In this document: positions 41,011 through 50,186 of the stretch, one piece after another
How positions within the stretch are numbered: position 1 is the first letter of the stretch
Layout: every line of letters starts with the position of its first letter
DNA from: JBAYNW01 sp041678605
Lineage (GTDB): Bacteria; Cyanobacteriota; Vampirovibrionia; Gastranaerophilales; Gastranaerophilaceae
Reading direction: 5' to 3'
DNA length: 64,000 bases
Assembly (NCBI GenBank): GCA_041678605.1
Contig: JBAYNW010000006.1
Location: 11,484-75,483, forward strand
Translations under genes and position numbers: made by a program
The notes under the pieces: generated by a model
The model's database searches: none
Told to the model about the DNA's origin: nothing
What the model saw: only the letters and a program-made list of their open reading frames with translations

Positions 41011-41637
41011 TTATTTACCTTCTGCCTTTTTGAAATCCTTGTTTCTCAGTACTTTATCAAGAACTTTTTGCGTTTTCTTTTTATTTTCAGCTCGATTTTT
41101 TTCTAAAGCAATTGCGTCATTAGTCCTCTTAACCTCTTTATATAAAGCCGCTTTGAACTGCTTGTTACTCACAAAGTCTCTTTTGGATGAAAGTAATTTG
41201 AAAGGAAAGTTCCTTGACCAAACACCTTTATCAAAAGTATCTAAGCTAAATAAACTTAATCGAGCTTGTTTATTCAATTTGAAATAAGCATAAAAATCCA
41301 AACTTTCGATTTCAGCAAGCCTTTTTTTAGGGTCATAGAGTTTTTGAATATTTACTTTTAATTTTTCTGCTAATTTTGATAATTTTTCAATAATATTTTT
41401 TTCTTTCTCTACAAGAGACTCATATTTTCTTTTAGTTACACCAATAAGGACATCATCAAACCCGTCATTTAGAGCCTTTCTTATTTCGTCAGCACCATAA
41501 CTCTTAAAATTGGAACCAAAATTGCTGTAAATATCTTTTACTACTCTTATTGCTTTTCTGTCAAACCTTGAAGTAAAAGACGGGTTTTGTTTTGTGGTGT
41601 TTTTGTTGTTTAAATCATAACTGTTAAATGTAATCAT
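41011..41637 (-). CDS. Unknown Lys-rich protein with N-terminal NPSFTSRF motif
   Basis: 208 aa. N-terminus MITFNSYDLNNKNTTKQNPSF, then a basic, largely helical body (LVEKEKNIIEKLSKLAEKLKVNIQKLYD) rich in Lys and Asn, ending RNKDFKKAEGK. No signal peptide or membrane helix; family not recognised. The NPSFTS motif groups it with the proteins at 5963, 28587 and 63111. Upstream a TATATATAA stretch (about 41664-41676) and GTGAGG 7 nt before the ATG support expression. Confidence 0.72.
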   Translation of the reverse strand: MITFNSYDLNNKNTTKQNPSFTSRFDRKAIRVVKDIYSNFGSNFKSYGADEIRKALNDGFDDVLIGVTKRKYESLVEKEKNIIEKLSKLAEKLKVNIQKLYDPKKRLAEIESLDFYAYFKLNKQARLSLFSLDTFDKGVWSRNFPFKLLSSKRDFVSNKQFKAALYKEVKRTNDAIALEKNRAENKKKTQKVLDKVLRNKDFKKAEGK

Positions 41638-41770
41638 TTCATTTTCCTCACTTTTTGTAATCGATTATATATAACCTGTAAAAAAAATCTTTTGCCAGTT
41701 TTTGGAATTTTCTTTACAATTAGTAACAATTTACATCAAGCTTTATTTATTATAATATTCTTATAACGTG

Positions 41771-41820
41771 GATTTTTGGATTGCCGCGTCATTCGCTTCG
41801 CTCATTCCTCGCAATGGCAC
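41771..41820. repeat. Family A element, short copy
   Basis: GGATTGCCGCGTCATTCGCTTCGCTC...CTCGCAATGGCAC; GCGTCATTCGC shows the same left word as 8790-8831. Confidence 0.72.
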
Positions 41821-41835
41821 GAAGTAAAATAAAAT

Positions 41836-41859
41836 GTAGGGCGGAATTGCCATTCCGCC
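41836..41859 (+). repeat. Family C hairpin, copy 1
   Basis: GTAGG followed by stem GGCGGAAT / ATTCCGCC with a 4-nt loop. 59 nt before the pheT start, in tandem with copy 2. Confidence 0.75.
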
Positions 41860-41877
41860 GACGAAAGAAGGTAGAAG

Positions 41878-41899
41878 GTAGGATGGGCTTTAGCCCATC
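41878..41899 (+). repeat. Family C hairpin, copy 2 (pheT leader)
   Basis: GTAGG then stem GATGGGCT / AGCCCATC, 2-nt loop on paper. The stem ends 4 nt before the AAAGGA ribosome site of pheT. Confidence 0.78.
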
Positions 41900-41917
41900 A
41901 ATAAAAGGATTGAACAC

Positions 41918-44407
41918 ATGCAGGTATCATTAAACTGGTTAAACGAATTTGTCGATTTATCCGACACAGACGAAAAACAAATAGCACACGAGCTTACTAT
42001 GAGCGGGCTTGAGGTTGAAGGGATTGAACACATAAAACCTCAATTCAAAAATATAATCACGGCAAAAATTTTGAAAATCGACGCCCATCCTAATGCGGAT
42101 AAACTTCACCTTGTAACGGTTGATATAGGAAACGGAACGAAAACCGTTGTATGCGGAGCCCAAAACATTGAAGGAGGGCAGATTATCCCTTACGCTTCCG
42201 TGGGTTCTGAAGTTTTGGACAGAAAGACCGGCGAAATGTTCACCTTGACTCCTGCAGAAATCAGAGGGGTTAAATCTGAAGGCATGCTCTGTTCGGCCGA
42301 CGAACTCGGGCTGGCCGACAGAAATTACCAGTCAGAGGACGGAATCCTGATTTTAAGCCGTTTGGTCAAAAATCCCGAATTGGGAAAACCGTTGGAAGAT
42401 GTTTTGGGGCTTGAAGAAGATACTGTTCTTGACGTTGCTCAGACGGCAAACAGAGGGGATGAAATGTCTGTTATCGGCATTGCAAGAGAGCTTTGTGCGA
42501 TTTTTAACAAAGAATTGAAATTCTCACCGCTGACCAGCACCACTGATTTAAACACAAACGAATTTAAGGTGGAAATTATTGACGTTGATGTCTGCAAATA
42601 CTATTCTTTGGGAGTTTTAAAAGGAATAAAAATTAAACCTTCACCATCTTGGATGCAAAAAAGGCTTATCGCATCAGGAATTCGCTCAATCAGCAACGTC
42701 GTGGATATAACAAACTACGTGCTTTTGGAATACGGAATTCCGCTTCACGCCTTCGATTTAAACAAATTAAACGGATATCTTTGCGTCAGACGTGCCAAAG
42801 AAGGCGAAAAAATCGTCACAATCGACGGAGTTGAAAGAAATTTAAACCATGACAGCGTTTTAATTTCCACAAAGGAAGAAGGTGTTTGCCTTGCGGGAGT
42901 TTTCGGCGGACAAAATTCCGAAATCGACGAAAACACGACCGCAATCGCACTTGAGGCCGCATATTTTGTGCCTTCAAGCAACAGAAAAAGCTCAAGAAGC
43001 GTAGGCTACCGCTCAGACGCCTGTGCAAGATTTGAGCGGGGAGTTGATATAGAAGCGGTGAAACCCGCCCTTATGCGTGCGATGCAGCTCTTGGCAGAGC
43101 TTGCGGACGCAAAAGTCGTCGGGGTTGTCGAAGACGGCAACAACAAACTGGAAAAAACAGAAATAACCCTCAGATTTTCCCAGATTAAAAGAGTTTTGGG
43201 CTGTGAAATAGAAGGTGAAAAGTGCATTTCAATACTTGAAAAATTGGGATTTGAACTTTTGGGCAAAAATGAAAGTGCCGCCAAGTTTGAAGTCCCGTCA
43301 TTCAGAGTAAATGACGTAACGAGAGAAATCGATTTAATTGAAGAAATCGCCAGAATTAACGGATATGACAAGATTGCACCGAGCCTGCCTTCTCAAAATC
43401 AATCCCCGATAATTTCGGTTGAGGAACAGACCTTGAAAAAAATAAATTCAACTCTTCTGTCATCAGGTTTGAACGAAATTGTAACCTCATCTTTAATCGG
43501 AGAACCTCTGTTGAAGCAGTTTTCGCTCACCTACGATGACGAAAAGGCCGTCAAGGTTGAAAATCCGCAAAGCGAAGAATACACAATGCTCAGGCAAACG
43601 CTGATTGCAAATGTCTTGCACTGTATGAAATACAATTATGACAACGCCCAAAAATCTTTCTGGGCTTACGAAATTGGAAAAGTTTATTTCAAAAACCGCC
43701 CCGCAGACGAAAAAAACTCGGGCGTTGATGAAATTAAAATGCTCTCGGGAATTTTGACGGGAAATATTGAAAACTCAATGTGGCAAGCCGGACAAAATAC
43801 TGATTTCTATTCGTTAAAAGGGGTCTTTGAAAACCTATTCAATGAATTAGGTATTTCAAACAGAATTCAATTCAAACCATTGGATGAAAATACTTCTCAC
43901 CTCTCACGTCTCACGTCTCACTTGTTTCACCCGTACAAGAGTGCAAAGATTGTTATGTTAGGTAAAACCCTTATTGAATTAGGCTCTATCGGACAGCTTC
44001 ACCCGATTTTGAAAGACAAATTGAAGCTAAATCAGGATGCTTTCTTGTTTGAGGTTAATTTGGATGAAATTATAAAGGCAATTAATCCGACGACAGTCAG
44101 GTACAAAAAATTACCTCAATTCCCTGAAGTTCAAAGGGATTTGGCGTTTGTAGTTCCTGAAGAAGTTAATTATGACGAACTTCAAAAAGTTATCAAAAAA
44201 GCCGTTCAGTCAAATCTTTTCAAAGGCTGTGAAGTCTTTGACGTTTACAAGGGCGAAAACATTGAAAAAGGCTTCAAGAGCATTGCTTTCAGGATAAAAA
44301 TGCAGGATGAACAGTCTACCTTGACAGATGAAATTGTTGATGTTCAAATGAAATCGGTTCAAGAGAGTTTGAAAAAGAACTTTGAGGGAGTTACATTAAG
44401 AGCTTAA
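41918..44407 (+). CDS. pheT: Phenylalanine--tRNA ligase beta subunit
   Basis: 829 aa, the usual length. N-terminal MQVSLNWLNEFVDL and tRNA-binding (EMAP-like) domain with AHPNADKLHLVTVDIG; B3/B4 editing region (AFDLNKLNG, AGVFGGQNSEI); B5 domain; C-terminal FDX-ACB anticodon-binding domain (FPEVQRDLAFVVPEEV). The pheS partner is not adjacent in the window, unlike in many bacteria. A short heptanucleotide repeat (43888-43922) lies inside the gene in frame and encodes TSHLSRLTSHLF. SD AAAGGA 8 nt upstream; two family C hairpins precede it. Confidence 0.95.
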   Translation: MQVSLNWLNEFVDLSDTDEKQIAHELTMSGLEVEGIEHIKPQFKNIITAKILKIDAHPNADKLHLVTVDIGNGTKTVVCGAQNIEGGQIIPYASVGSEVLDRKTGEMFTLTPAEIRGVKSEGMLCSADELGLADRNYQSEDGILILSRLVKNPELGKPLEDVLGLEEDTVLDVAQTANRGDEMSVIGIARELCAIFNKELKFSPLTSTTDLNTNEFKVEIIDVDVCKYYSLGVLKGIKIKPSPSWMQKRLIASGIRSISNVVDITNYVLLEYGIPLHAFDLNKLNGYLCVRRAKEGEKIVTIDGVERNLNHDSVLISTKEEGVCLAGVFGGQNSEIDENTTAIALEAAYFVPSSNRKSSRSVGYRSDACARFERGVDIEAVKPALMRAMQLLAELADAKVVGVVEDGNNKLEKTEITLRFSQIKRVLGCEIEGEKCISILEKLGFELLGKNESAAKFEVPSFRVNDVTREIDLIEEIARINGYDKIAPSLPSQNQSPIISVEEQTLKKINSTLLSSGLNEIVTSSLIGEPLLKQFSLTYDDEKAVKVENPQSEEYTMLRQTLIANVLHCMKYNYDNAQKSFWAYEIGKVYFKNRPADEKNSGVDEIKMLSGILTGNIENSMWQAGQNTDFYSLKGVFENLFNELGISNRIQFKPLDENTSHLSRLTSHLFHPYKSAKIVMLGKTLIELGSIGQLHPILKDKLKLNQDAFLFEVNLDEIIKAINPTTVRYKKLPQFPEVQRDLAFVVPEEVNYDELQKVIKKAVQSNLFKGCEVFDVYKGENIEKGFKSIAFRIKMQDEQSTLTDEIVDVQMKSVQESLKKNFEGVTLRA
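43888..43922. repeat. Heptanucleotide repeat inside pheT
   Basis: CTCAC, CTCTCAC, GTCTCAC, GTCTCAC: unit (C/G)TCTCAC. The inverted unit (GTGAGAC-like) occurs in the intergenic tract at 40745. In frame, no stop. Confidence 0.75.
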
Positions 44408-44414
44408 CTATTCT

Positions 44415-44458
44415 GTCGTTGCGAGGCTTTTTAGAAAGCCGAAGCAATCCAAAAAATT
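44415..44458. repeat. Family A element, short copy
   Basis: GTCGTTGCGAGGCTTTTTAG ... AAGCCGAAGCAATCC; the inner GGCTTTTTAGAAAGCC is itself a hairpin. Lies between pheT and the SH3-like gene and may act as a transcript end. Confidence 0.72.
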
Positions 44459-44503
44459 CTTGAATTACACAAGACCACCTAAAGGCCACAATAGGAGAAG
44501 TTT

Positions 44504-45151
44504 ATGAAAAAATTACTGATTATTTTTACTTTTTTGCTTAGTTTTATTTTGCCTGCAAACGCAGATGTAATGCCTTATTACGTAAACAATATAAACACGA
44601 ATTCCATCGGAGTTTATCAGGCATCAAACCACGTTAGAATTTACAAAGAGCCTAACGAAAATTCTCCTTTACTGTTGGATGTTTTTTGGGATAATCAGAC
44701 GTTCAACTGTCCTGATATTTCCGCCAGCAACCTTTTTGTAGTGTTTTTGCCTAAAAAAGAACTTGCGTTTCTTACCGTAACCGACGAAAACGATAATGAA
44801 AACTGGGTGGAGGTTGTTTACAACCGAAACGGAAGCCAAAAAGGCTGGGTGAAGAAAGATGATGAATACAGGTTTATGAGCTGGCGTACTTTTTTTAACC
44901 TTTACGGAAGAAAGTACGGGCTTTACTACATGAAGGACGCTCCCAAAGATACCAAAGTAATCTACAGCTCAAACGCCGAAGGTTCTCAAGAACTGGGCAA
45001 AATTACCATGCCTCAGACCGTAAAACTGACTTCTGTCAAAGGAAATTGGCTTTTAGTGGTGGCTTTTGACGTGGACCGGCTTCAAAAAATCGGCTGGATA
45101 AAGTGGCGAAGCATCGCCGGCGAAATCTACCTGTTTCCGGACATTAAGTGA
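44504..45151 (+). CDS. Secreted protein with SH3-like repeats
   Basis: 215 aa. Signal peptide MKKLLIIFTFLLSFILPANA. Two bacterial SH3-like segments: HVRIYKEPNENSPLLLDVFW ... NWVEVVYNRNGSQKGWVKKDD and KVIYSSNAEGSQELGKITM ... GNWLLVVAFDVDRLQKIGWIKW. Such domains bind cell-wall peptides or other ligands in the periplasm. No catalytic domain is present, so it may be a wall- or receptor-binding protein. SD AGGAG 6 nt before the ATG. Single gene between pheT and nifU. Confidence 0.8.
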   Translation: MKKLLIIFTFLLSFILPANADVMPYYVNNINTNSIGVYQASNHVRIYKEPNENSPLLLDVFWDNQTFNCPDISASNLFVVFLPKKELAFLTVTDENDNENWVEVVYNRNGSQKGWVKKDDEYRFMSWRTFFNLYGRKYGLYYMKDAPKDTKVIYSSNAEGSQELGKITMPQTVKLTSVKGNWLLVVAFDVDRLQKIGWIKWRSIAGEIYLFPDIK

Positions 45152-45219
45152 TTTAACACTAAATTAATCTTTAAAAACCTTTTTTGAGGTACAATAATGT
45201 AGTAACTGTGGGGGAAATA

Positions 45220-45242
45220 GTAGGTTGGGTTTTCAACCAAAC
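45220..45242 (+). repeat. Family C hairpin, copy 3 (nifU leader)
   Basis: GTAGG overlapping imperfect stem GTTGGGTT / AACCAAAC (one mismatch). Ends 20 nt before the nifU ATG, just 5' of its AAGGGA site. Confidence 0.65.
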
Positions 45243-45262
45243 ATTATATAAGGGAAAAAATC

Positions 45263-46084
45263 ATGTGGGATTATACAAAAGAAGTTATGGAGCATTACAG
45301 AAACCCGAAAAACGTCGGGAAGATTGACGATGCGGACGCAGTTGGCGAAGCAGGATCTCTTGTCTGCGGCGATGCTTTAAAAATCTATTTAAAAATAAAA
45401 AATAATATCGTCACCGATGCAAAGTTTCAGACGTTCGGCTGCGGCTCTGCGGTCGCAAGTTCGAGCATTTTGACCGAAATGATTATCGGCAAACCGCTCG
45501 ACGAAGTCAAAAAAATTACAAATAAAGATATTGCTGACAAATTGGGCGGGCTTCCGCCTGAAAAAATGCACTGTTCGGTTATGGGATATGAAGCTTTAGA
45601 AAACGCCTTAAGCCACTATTTGAAGGAAGATGTCACGTCAGGAAAAGATAAACTGGTCTGCAAATGCTTTAGTGTGACCGAAAAACAAATCTTAAAAGCA
45701 GTCAAAGAAAATAATCTTAAAACGATTGAAGATGTGACGAATTACACAAAAGCGGGCGGTGCCTGCGGGCATTGCAAGGAAAATATTCAGGCAATTTTGG
45801 ATGAATATTACAAAACAAAACCTGCAAAAGAGAAGCCATTGCTCACTCATACGCAAAAAATTATTAAAATTAACAACATAATAGAAAACCAGATAGCAGC
45901 AGAGCTTAGAAAAGACGGCGGAGATATCGACTTAATAGATATTGACGGCAACAAGGTTTATGTGAAGCTGAAAGGCTGCTGCTCAAAATGCAAAAACTCG
46001 ACACTAACGCTCAAGAACTTTGTCGAAGCAACTTTGCGGGAAACTTTGGGCGAAGACATAGAAGTGGTAGAAGTCGAAGGGTAA
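45263..46084 (+). CDS. nifU: NifU-type iron-sulfur cluster scaffold (three domains)
   Basis: 273 aa. IscU-like N-terminal scaffold (cluster ligands C35, C60, C104), central permanent [2Fe-2S] BFD-like domain (C133, C135, C168, C171 as CKCF...CGHC) and C-terminal Nfu domain with CCSKC (C239/C240, C243). Works with the adjacent nifS product to build Fe-S clusters, here for general enzymes (fumarase, RimO) since no nitrogenase gene is in the window. SD AAGGGA 7 nt before the ATG. The three-domain NifU, instead of separate IscU and Nfu, is also used by several non-diazotrophic anaerobes. Confidence 0.95.
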   Translation: MWDYTKEVMEHYRNPKNVGKIDDADAVGEAGSLVCGDALKIYLKIKNNIVTDAKFQTFGCGSAVASSSILTEMIIGKPLDEVKKITNKDIADKLGGLPPEKMHCSVMGYEALENALSHYLKEDVTSGKDKLVCKCFSVTEKQILKAVKENNLKTIEDVTNYTKAGGACGHCKENIQAILDEYYKTKPAKEKPLLTHTQKIIKINNIIENQIAAELRKDGGDIDLIDIDGNKVYVKLKGCCSKCKNSTLTLKNFVEATLRETLGEDIEVVEVEG

Positions 46085-46099
46085 ACGGCAAACAGAACA

Positions 46100-46123
46100 G
46101 TAGGGCAGGATTGTAATCCTGCC
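46100..46123 (+). repeat. Family C hairpin, copy 4 (nifU-nifS spacer)
   Basis: GTAGG and 9-bp stem GGCAGGATT / AATCCTGCC, 2-nt loop on paper. Fills most of the 50-nt space and ends 11 nt before the nifS ATG, so its GGGGAT right flank serves as the ribosome site. Confidence 0.78.
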
Positions 46124-46134
46124 GGGGATAGAAA

Positions 46135-47334
46135 ATGAAACAAAAATTGATATATTTAGACAACAACGCAACAACAAAGATTGACAGCAGGGTTCTGGAA
46201 GTCATGTTGCCGTATTTTAAAGAACTTTACGCCAATCCGTCAAGCATATACAGCTTTGGCGGCATTGCACAAAAAGCGGTGGCACAGTCCAGAGAGCAAA
46301 TTAGAGATTTTGTAAACGCAAAAACCGACAAAGAAATCTTTTTTACAGCCTCAGGCTCAGAAGGTGCAAATACAGCAATAAAAGGCATTTTAGAGTCAGA
46401 CAGAACAAAAAAACACATTATAACAACAAAAGTTGAACACCCTTGCGTTCTAAACCTTTACAAAACACTCGAAAAACAGGGATATAAAGTTGATTATATA
46501 GATGTTAATTCAAACGGGGATTTGGATTTAGATGAGCTGAAAAATGCTGTTACGCCTGAAACCATTCTTGTTTCTTGCATGTGGGCAAATAATGAAACAG
46601 GAATTATTTTCCCTATCGATAGGATTTCTCAAATCGTCAAGTCCAAAAACAAAGACGCAAAACTTTTCGTAGACGCAGTTCAGGCGGCAGGAAAAATTCC
46701 TATGGATGTTCAGGCCTGCGACATTGATTTGTTAAGCATTTCGGGTCACAAATTCCATGCCCCTAAAGGTATCGGGGCTTTATATGTTAAATCAGGAACA
46801 CTTTTCTCGCCTCTTGTTATCGGGGGTCATCAGGAACGAGGCAAACGTGCAGGCACAGAGAATGTTCCGTACATAGTCGGGATAGGAATGGCCGCACAGC
46901 TTGCGAAAGAAGGGCTTGAATATGAGTCAACGGAGGTCAGACGTCTGCGTGATAAATTGGAAAGCAATATCTTAAAGACCGTTTTTAATTCTCGCTTGAA
47001 CAGCGGCATTGCAAATCGAGTTCCAAACACCTCAAATATCGGGTTTGAATACATTGAAGGCGAATTAATTTTGCTTCACCTTAGCGATTTCGGGATTTGT
47101 GCAAGTTCGGGAAGTGCCTGTACATCAGGTTCTTTAGAGCCAAGCCATGTTTTGAGAGCTATGGGCGTGCCATTCACTGCCCTTCACGGAAGTATAAGAT
47201 TCAGCTTGAGCAGATTTACAACAGAAAAAGAGATAGACTGCGTTCTGTCCGTCATGCCAAGGCTGATTGACAAACTGGTAAAAATATCTCCGTTCCAAGC
47301 CGAACTTGAAGAATTAAGAAACCTCAGGAGATAA
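46135..47334 (+). CDS. nifS: Cysteine desulfurase
   Basis: 399 aa. PLP enzyme that takes sulfur from cysteine for Fe-S assembly. PLP lysine K206 in SGHKFHAPKG; catalytic cysteine C329 in SSGSACTSG within a class I (NifS/IscS) loop; EHPCVLN and QERGKRAGTEN also fit. Next to nifU, same strand. The 3' end overlaps the convergent MFS gene by 11 bp. Confidence 0.95.
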   Translation: MKQKLIYLDNNATTKIDSRVLEVMLPYFKELYANPSSIYSFGGIAQKAVAQSREQIRDFVNAKTDKEIFFTASGSEGANTAIKGILESDRTKKHIITTKVEHPCVLNLYKTLEKQGYKVDYIDVNSNGDLDLDELKNAVTPETILVSCMWANNETGIIFPIDRISQIVKSKNKDAKLFVDAVQAAGKIPMDVQACDIDLLSISGHKFHAPKGIGALYVKSGTLFSPLVIGGHQERGKRAGTENVPYIVGIGMAAQLAKEGLEYESTEVRRLRDKLESNILKTVFNSRLNSGIANRVPNTSNIGFEYIEGELILLHLSDFGICASSGSACTSGSLEPSHVLRAMGVPFTALHGSIRFSLSRFTTEKEIDCVLSVMPRLIDKLVKISPFQAELEELRNLRR

Positions 47335-48511
47335 GCCTTCTGCTTGCCGCTTCCGCCTGATCCGGCAAAAATCTTACCAGATATGAAAATATTGCAGGAA
47401 TAAAAGACACAATCAGCAGAACTTTTGTTATACCGAATTTTTGAGCACAAAATCCCACGATTGTCAGAAACACTGCTGCAATTCCCCATACAAAGCCGTT
47501 AATAAACCCTGAAACAATGCTTTTATATTCAGGCAAAATTCTTTGTGCCATAACCATTGTGACAGGCATGGCGAGCATTGTTATAAAACCAACCAAAATA
47601 AAAATTGCAATCGAAATTATCGGGTGCAGCTTGTAAGTCAATACAAATAAGCCCATTGTCGGCAGAGTTGCTATCATTGAAATGTAAAAAACATTTTTTG
47701 CACCGATTTTTTGTTCAATTTTTCCGCTTAAAAACGAGCCTAAACCTCCCGCCAGCATAAACAAAAATAACGATACACCTATGTATGAAGGGCTATGCCC
47801 CATATCTTTCCACAAAAACGGCAGCAAAATCGCACAACCGTTAGTGATTAGCGATTTCATCATTGAAATTGCCATCAATATAATCATATATTTGTTTGAC
47901 AAAATTTCCCTGAAAGATTTGTTAAATTCTTTGTGTTCTATTTTTACATTCGTGTTTGAAATTTTAGGTACATACCTGAACATTAAAATTGCAATAGTAA
48001 TCCCGATTAACGCTGTGTAGGGGATTTTTGCAAGCCCAAAATGCTGTGCAACGAGTGCTGAAATTATCGGACCAAAAGAAAATCCGACAGTTCCGGCACT
48101 TATGAAAATACCCATATTTGAAACAAAATTTCCTTTTGAAAATCTTGAAATAAACCCCAAAGCCTGCGGATGAAAAAAGCTTCCGCCCAAAAACCCAAAA
48201 ACTACAAAAATAGTCAAAACAACAACATTAGGAGCATTTGTTGCAAGCGGAATGAATACTGCACCCAGAATTAATCCCCAAAAAATAAAAACTCTTTTGA
48301 CTATATTGTCCGCCAAAAATCCGAAAACCGGCTGAAACATTGAAGCACAAACCTGTGCAATTGCCATTATAACGGTCGCAATCGCCATCGTAAACCCTAT
48401 TTTTGCCGCAATAAAAGGCATAATCGGATTCAAAAACCCTGAATACGTGTCGTTTACCAAATGTGCGGCAGAAAGCCATGTTATTGCCCGTTTGTTTGTA
48501 GCTTCGTCCAT
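47324..48511 (-). CDS. MFS transporter, fosmidomycin-resistance (Fsr) type
   Basis: 395 aa, about 12 membrane segments. AHLVNDTYSGFLNPIMPFI at the start and LADNIVKRVFIFWG after helix 2 are typical of the Fsr family of drug exporters. Located 8 nt after the Orn/Lys/Arg decarboxylase stop on the same strand, with AAGGA 6 nt before the ATG, so probably one operon; it could export an amine or another metabolite, though the family is named for fosmidomycin efflux. Confidence 0.85.
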   Translation of the reverse strand: MDEATNKRAITWLSAAHLVNDTYSGFLNPIMPFIAAKIGFTMAIATVIMAIAQVCASMFQPVFGFLADNIVKRVFIFWGLILGAVFIPLATNAPNVVVLTIFVVFGFLGGSFFHPQALGFISRFSKGNFVSNMGIFISAGTVGFSFGPIISALVAQHFGLAKIPYTALIGITIAILMFRYVPKISNTNVKIEHKEFNKSFREILSNKYMIILMAISMMKSLITNGCAILLPFLWKDMGHSPSYIGVSLFLFMLAGGLGSFLSGKIEQKIGAKNVFYISMIATLPTMGLFVLTYKLHPIISIAIFILVGFITMLAMPVTMVMAQRILPEYKSIVSGFINGFVWGIAAVFLTIVGFCAQKFGITKVLLIVSFIPAIFSYLVRFLPDQAEAASRRLIS

Positions 48512-48519
48512 ATATTTCC

Positions 48520-49944
48520 TTATTTGAGAACCTCAACGCATTCGTAGTCCTCTAAATATGCCATGTGTTCTTCGGTTATCAACTCGCCCGGTACTAAAAT
48601 TGCAATTCCCGGCGGGCATTCCGCAATAATTTCACCGGAAATTCGCCCGATTGAATTTTCCCTTAACACGGTTTCTTTTTCAGCATAAAATGCATCCTGA
48701 ATGTTCATTTTTATATCGGGAGTCAGCATTGGCATGTGTTTTTTATTTTCCAAATAGCAAATATCCGAATATTCTTTCTTGGAAATCTTTTCCAAACAAT
48801 CTGCCAAGTATTCAAAATCCGAGCGTTTATTACCGATGTTTGACAAAAGCAGTAAACCAACATCTGACGCAGATTCCACCTCTATTTTAAAATCAATTTC
48901 CAAAATGGATTCTAACCTTTTGCCTGACAGGCCATCCGCTTTGACAAAAATTTTCGTTACATCGGTCTGATAACTAAAATCAGCTTTAAGGTGGTGCATG
49001 CCTTCAATTTTATCAATTCTTTTTCTCAAATATTTGGCGTTTTTAACCGCTTTTTCTATCTGCTTTAAACCGGCAGGACTTTGCAAATTTGCCCTCGAAG
49101 CATCTAAGCTTGCCAAAAGCATCAGGGAAGGACTCGTTGTATGTAAAAGTTTCAATGCTTTTTCAATTTTTCCAACATCCAGCTTAGAATTTTCGCCGAT
49201 ATGCAGCATGGAACTTTGGCTCATGCTTCCGCCTGTTTTATGCAGGGAATGAACAACGGCATCCGCACCCAATTCAAGCGAAGACGGAGGCAAATGTTTA
49301 TTAAACCTCCACAGGCAGCCATGAGCCTCATCCACAATCAAAGGCACACTATATTTTTTGCAAATTTCACTTATAGATTTAACGTCGGAAACAACACCTT
49401 CGTAGGTAGGGTTTGTAATCCAAACAAAAGCCGTGTCTTTGTTTTCTTTAAGCAATGTTTCAACATCTTCGGGTAAAACGCTTCCCCAAAGCCCCCAATC
49501 ATCAAGTCTTTCCGGCACAAGCCACAGAGGCTCCGCCCCTGATATTATCATGCCTGTCAAAATCGAACGGTGACAATTTCTGTTTACGATAATTTTTTGT
49601 CCTTTTTTGGTCAAACCCATCGCAATTGCCAAATTCCCGACTGTTGAACCGTTTAACAGAAAAAAAGTTTTCTTCGCTCCAAATGCTTTGGCAGCAAGTT
49701 CTTCAGCCTCTTTTATCGGGCCGGTTGGAGGGTTGAGAGTTCCAAGGTTGTCAAATTCATCGGTTGTATCAATTAAAAAAGCCTTTTTTCCCACAAGTTT
49801 TTTGAATTCGGGATAAACCCCCTGCCCTTTTGTGTGGCCGGGGATGTGGAATTGATATGTCGGATGCTCCAATGCAATTTTGAGGGCGTTCACAATCGGA
49901 GCCTTGATTTTTGAACCAATATTTTGGGGCTTATGTGTGTCCAT
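48520..49944 (-). CDS. Orn/Lys/Arg decarboxylase family protein (PLP fold I)
   Basis: 474 aa. Short form (no wing domain) of the family that includes SpeA of Bacillus (arginine to agmatine) and lysine decarboxylases. N-terminal HIPGHTKGQG and DTTDEFDNLGTLNPPTGPI; PLP-binding K236 in HSLHKTGGS preceded by DEAHG; C-terminal GRISGEIIAECPPGIAILVPGE. The first enzyme of polyamine synthesis is the likely role; substrate not determined. Weakly spaced AAGGA before ATG 49944. Followed closely by an MFS exporter. Confidence 0.88.
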   Translation of the reverse strand: MDTHKPQNIGSKIKAPIVNALKIALEHPTYQFHIPGHTKGQGVYPEFKKLVGKKAFLIDTTDEFDNLGTLNPPTGPIKEAEELAAKAFGAKKTFFLLNGSTVGNLAIAMGLTKKGQKIIVNRNCHRSILTGMIISGAEPLWLVPERLDDWGLWGSVLPEDVETLLKENKDTAFVWITNPTYEGVVSDVKSISEICKKYSVPLIVDEAHGCLWRFNKHLPPSSLELGADAVVHSLHKTGGSMSQSSMLHIGENSKLDVGKIEKALKLLHTTSPSLMLLASLDASRANLQSPAGLKQIEKAVKNAKYLRKRIDKIEGMHHLKADFSYQTDVTKIFVKADGLSGKRLESILEIDFKIEVESASDVGLLLLSNIGNKRSDFEYLADCLEKISKKEYSDICYLENKKHMPMLTPDIKMNIQDAFYAEKETVLRENSIGRISGEIIAECPPGIAILVPGELITEEHMAYLEDYECVEVLK

Positions 49945-50186
49945 CGGCCAATAATTCCTTCTGCAATACCTGTTTATAATAAATATACTATAAAAAAGAA
50001 TTTCATGTTTAGGGGGACTTTACCGCATGCTCTGTTGTTATTCTAGAAACTCAAATTATACTTTAATTTAGACCTAAAATATTTATTCATACTGATATTT
50101 CAAAAATATTGCCCGACGAAACTCAAAATCATCCGATTTAATAGTACTTTTTGACTGCTATCATAAAATGGAGATTGGAGAGCAAA

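Noticed and set aside
41640..41917. T-box riboswitch upstream of pheT
   Set aside because: No T-box consensus or specifier hairpin; the space consists of family A and C repeats.
45152..45262. Riboswitch upstream of nifU
   Set aside because: Only a simple family C hairpin is seen, with no conserved aptamer core.
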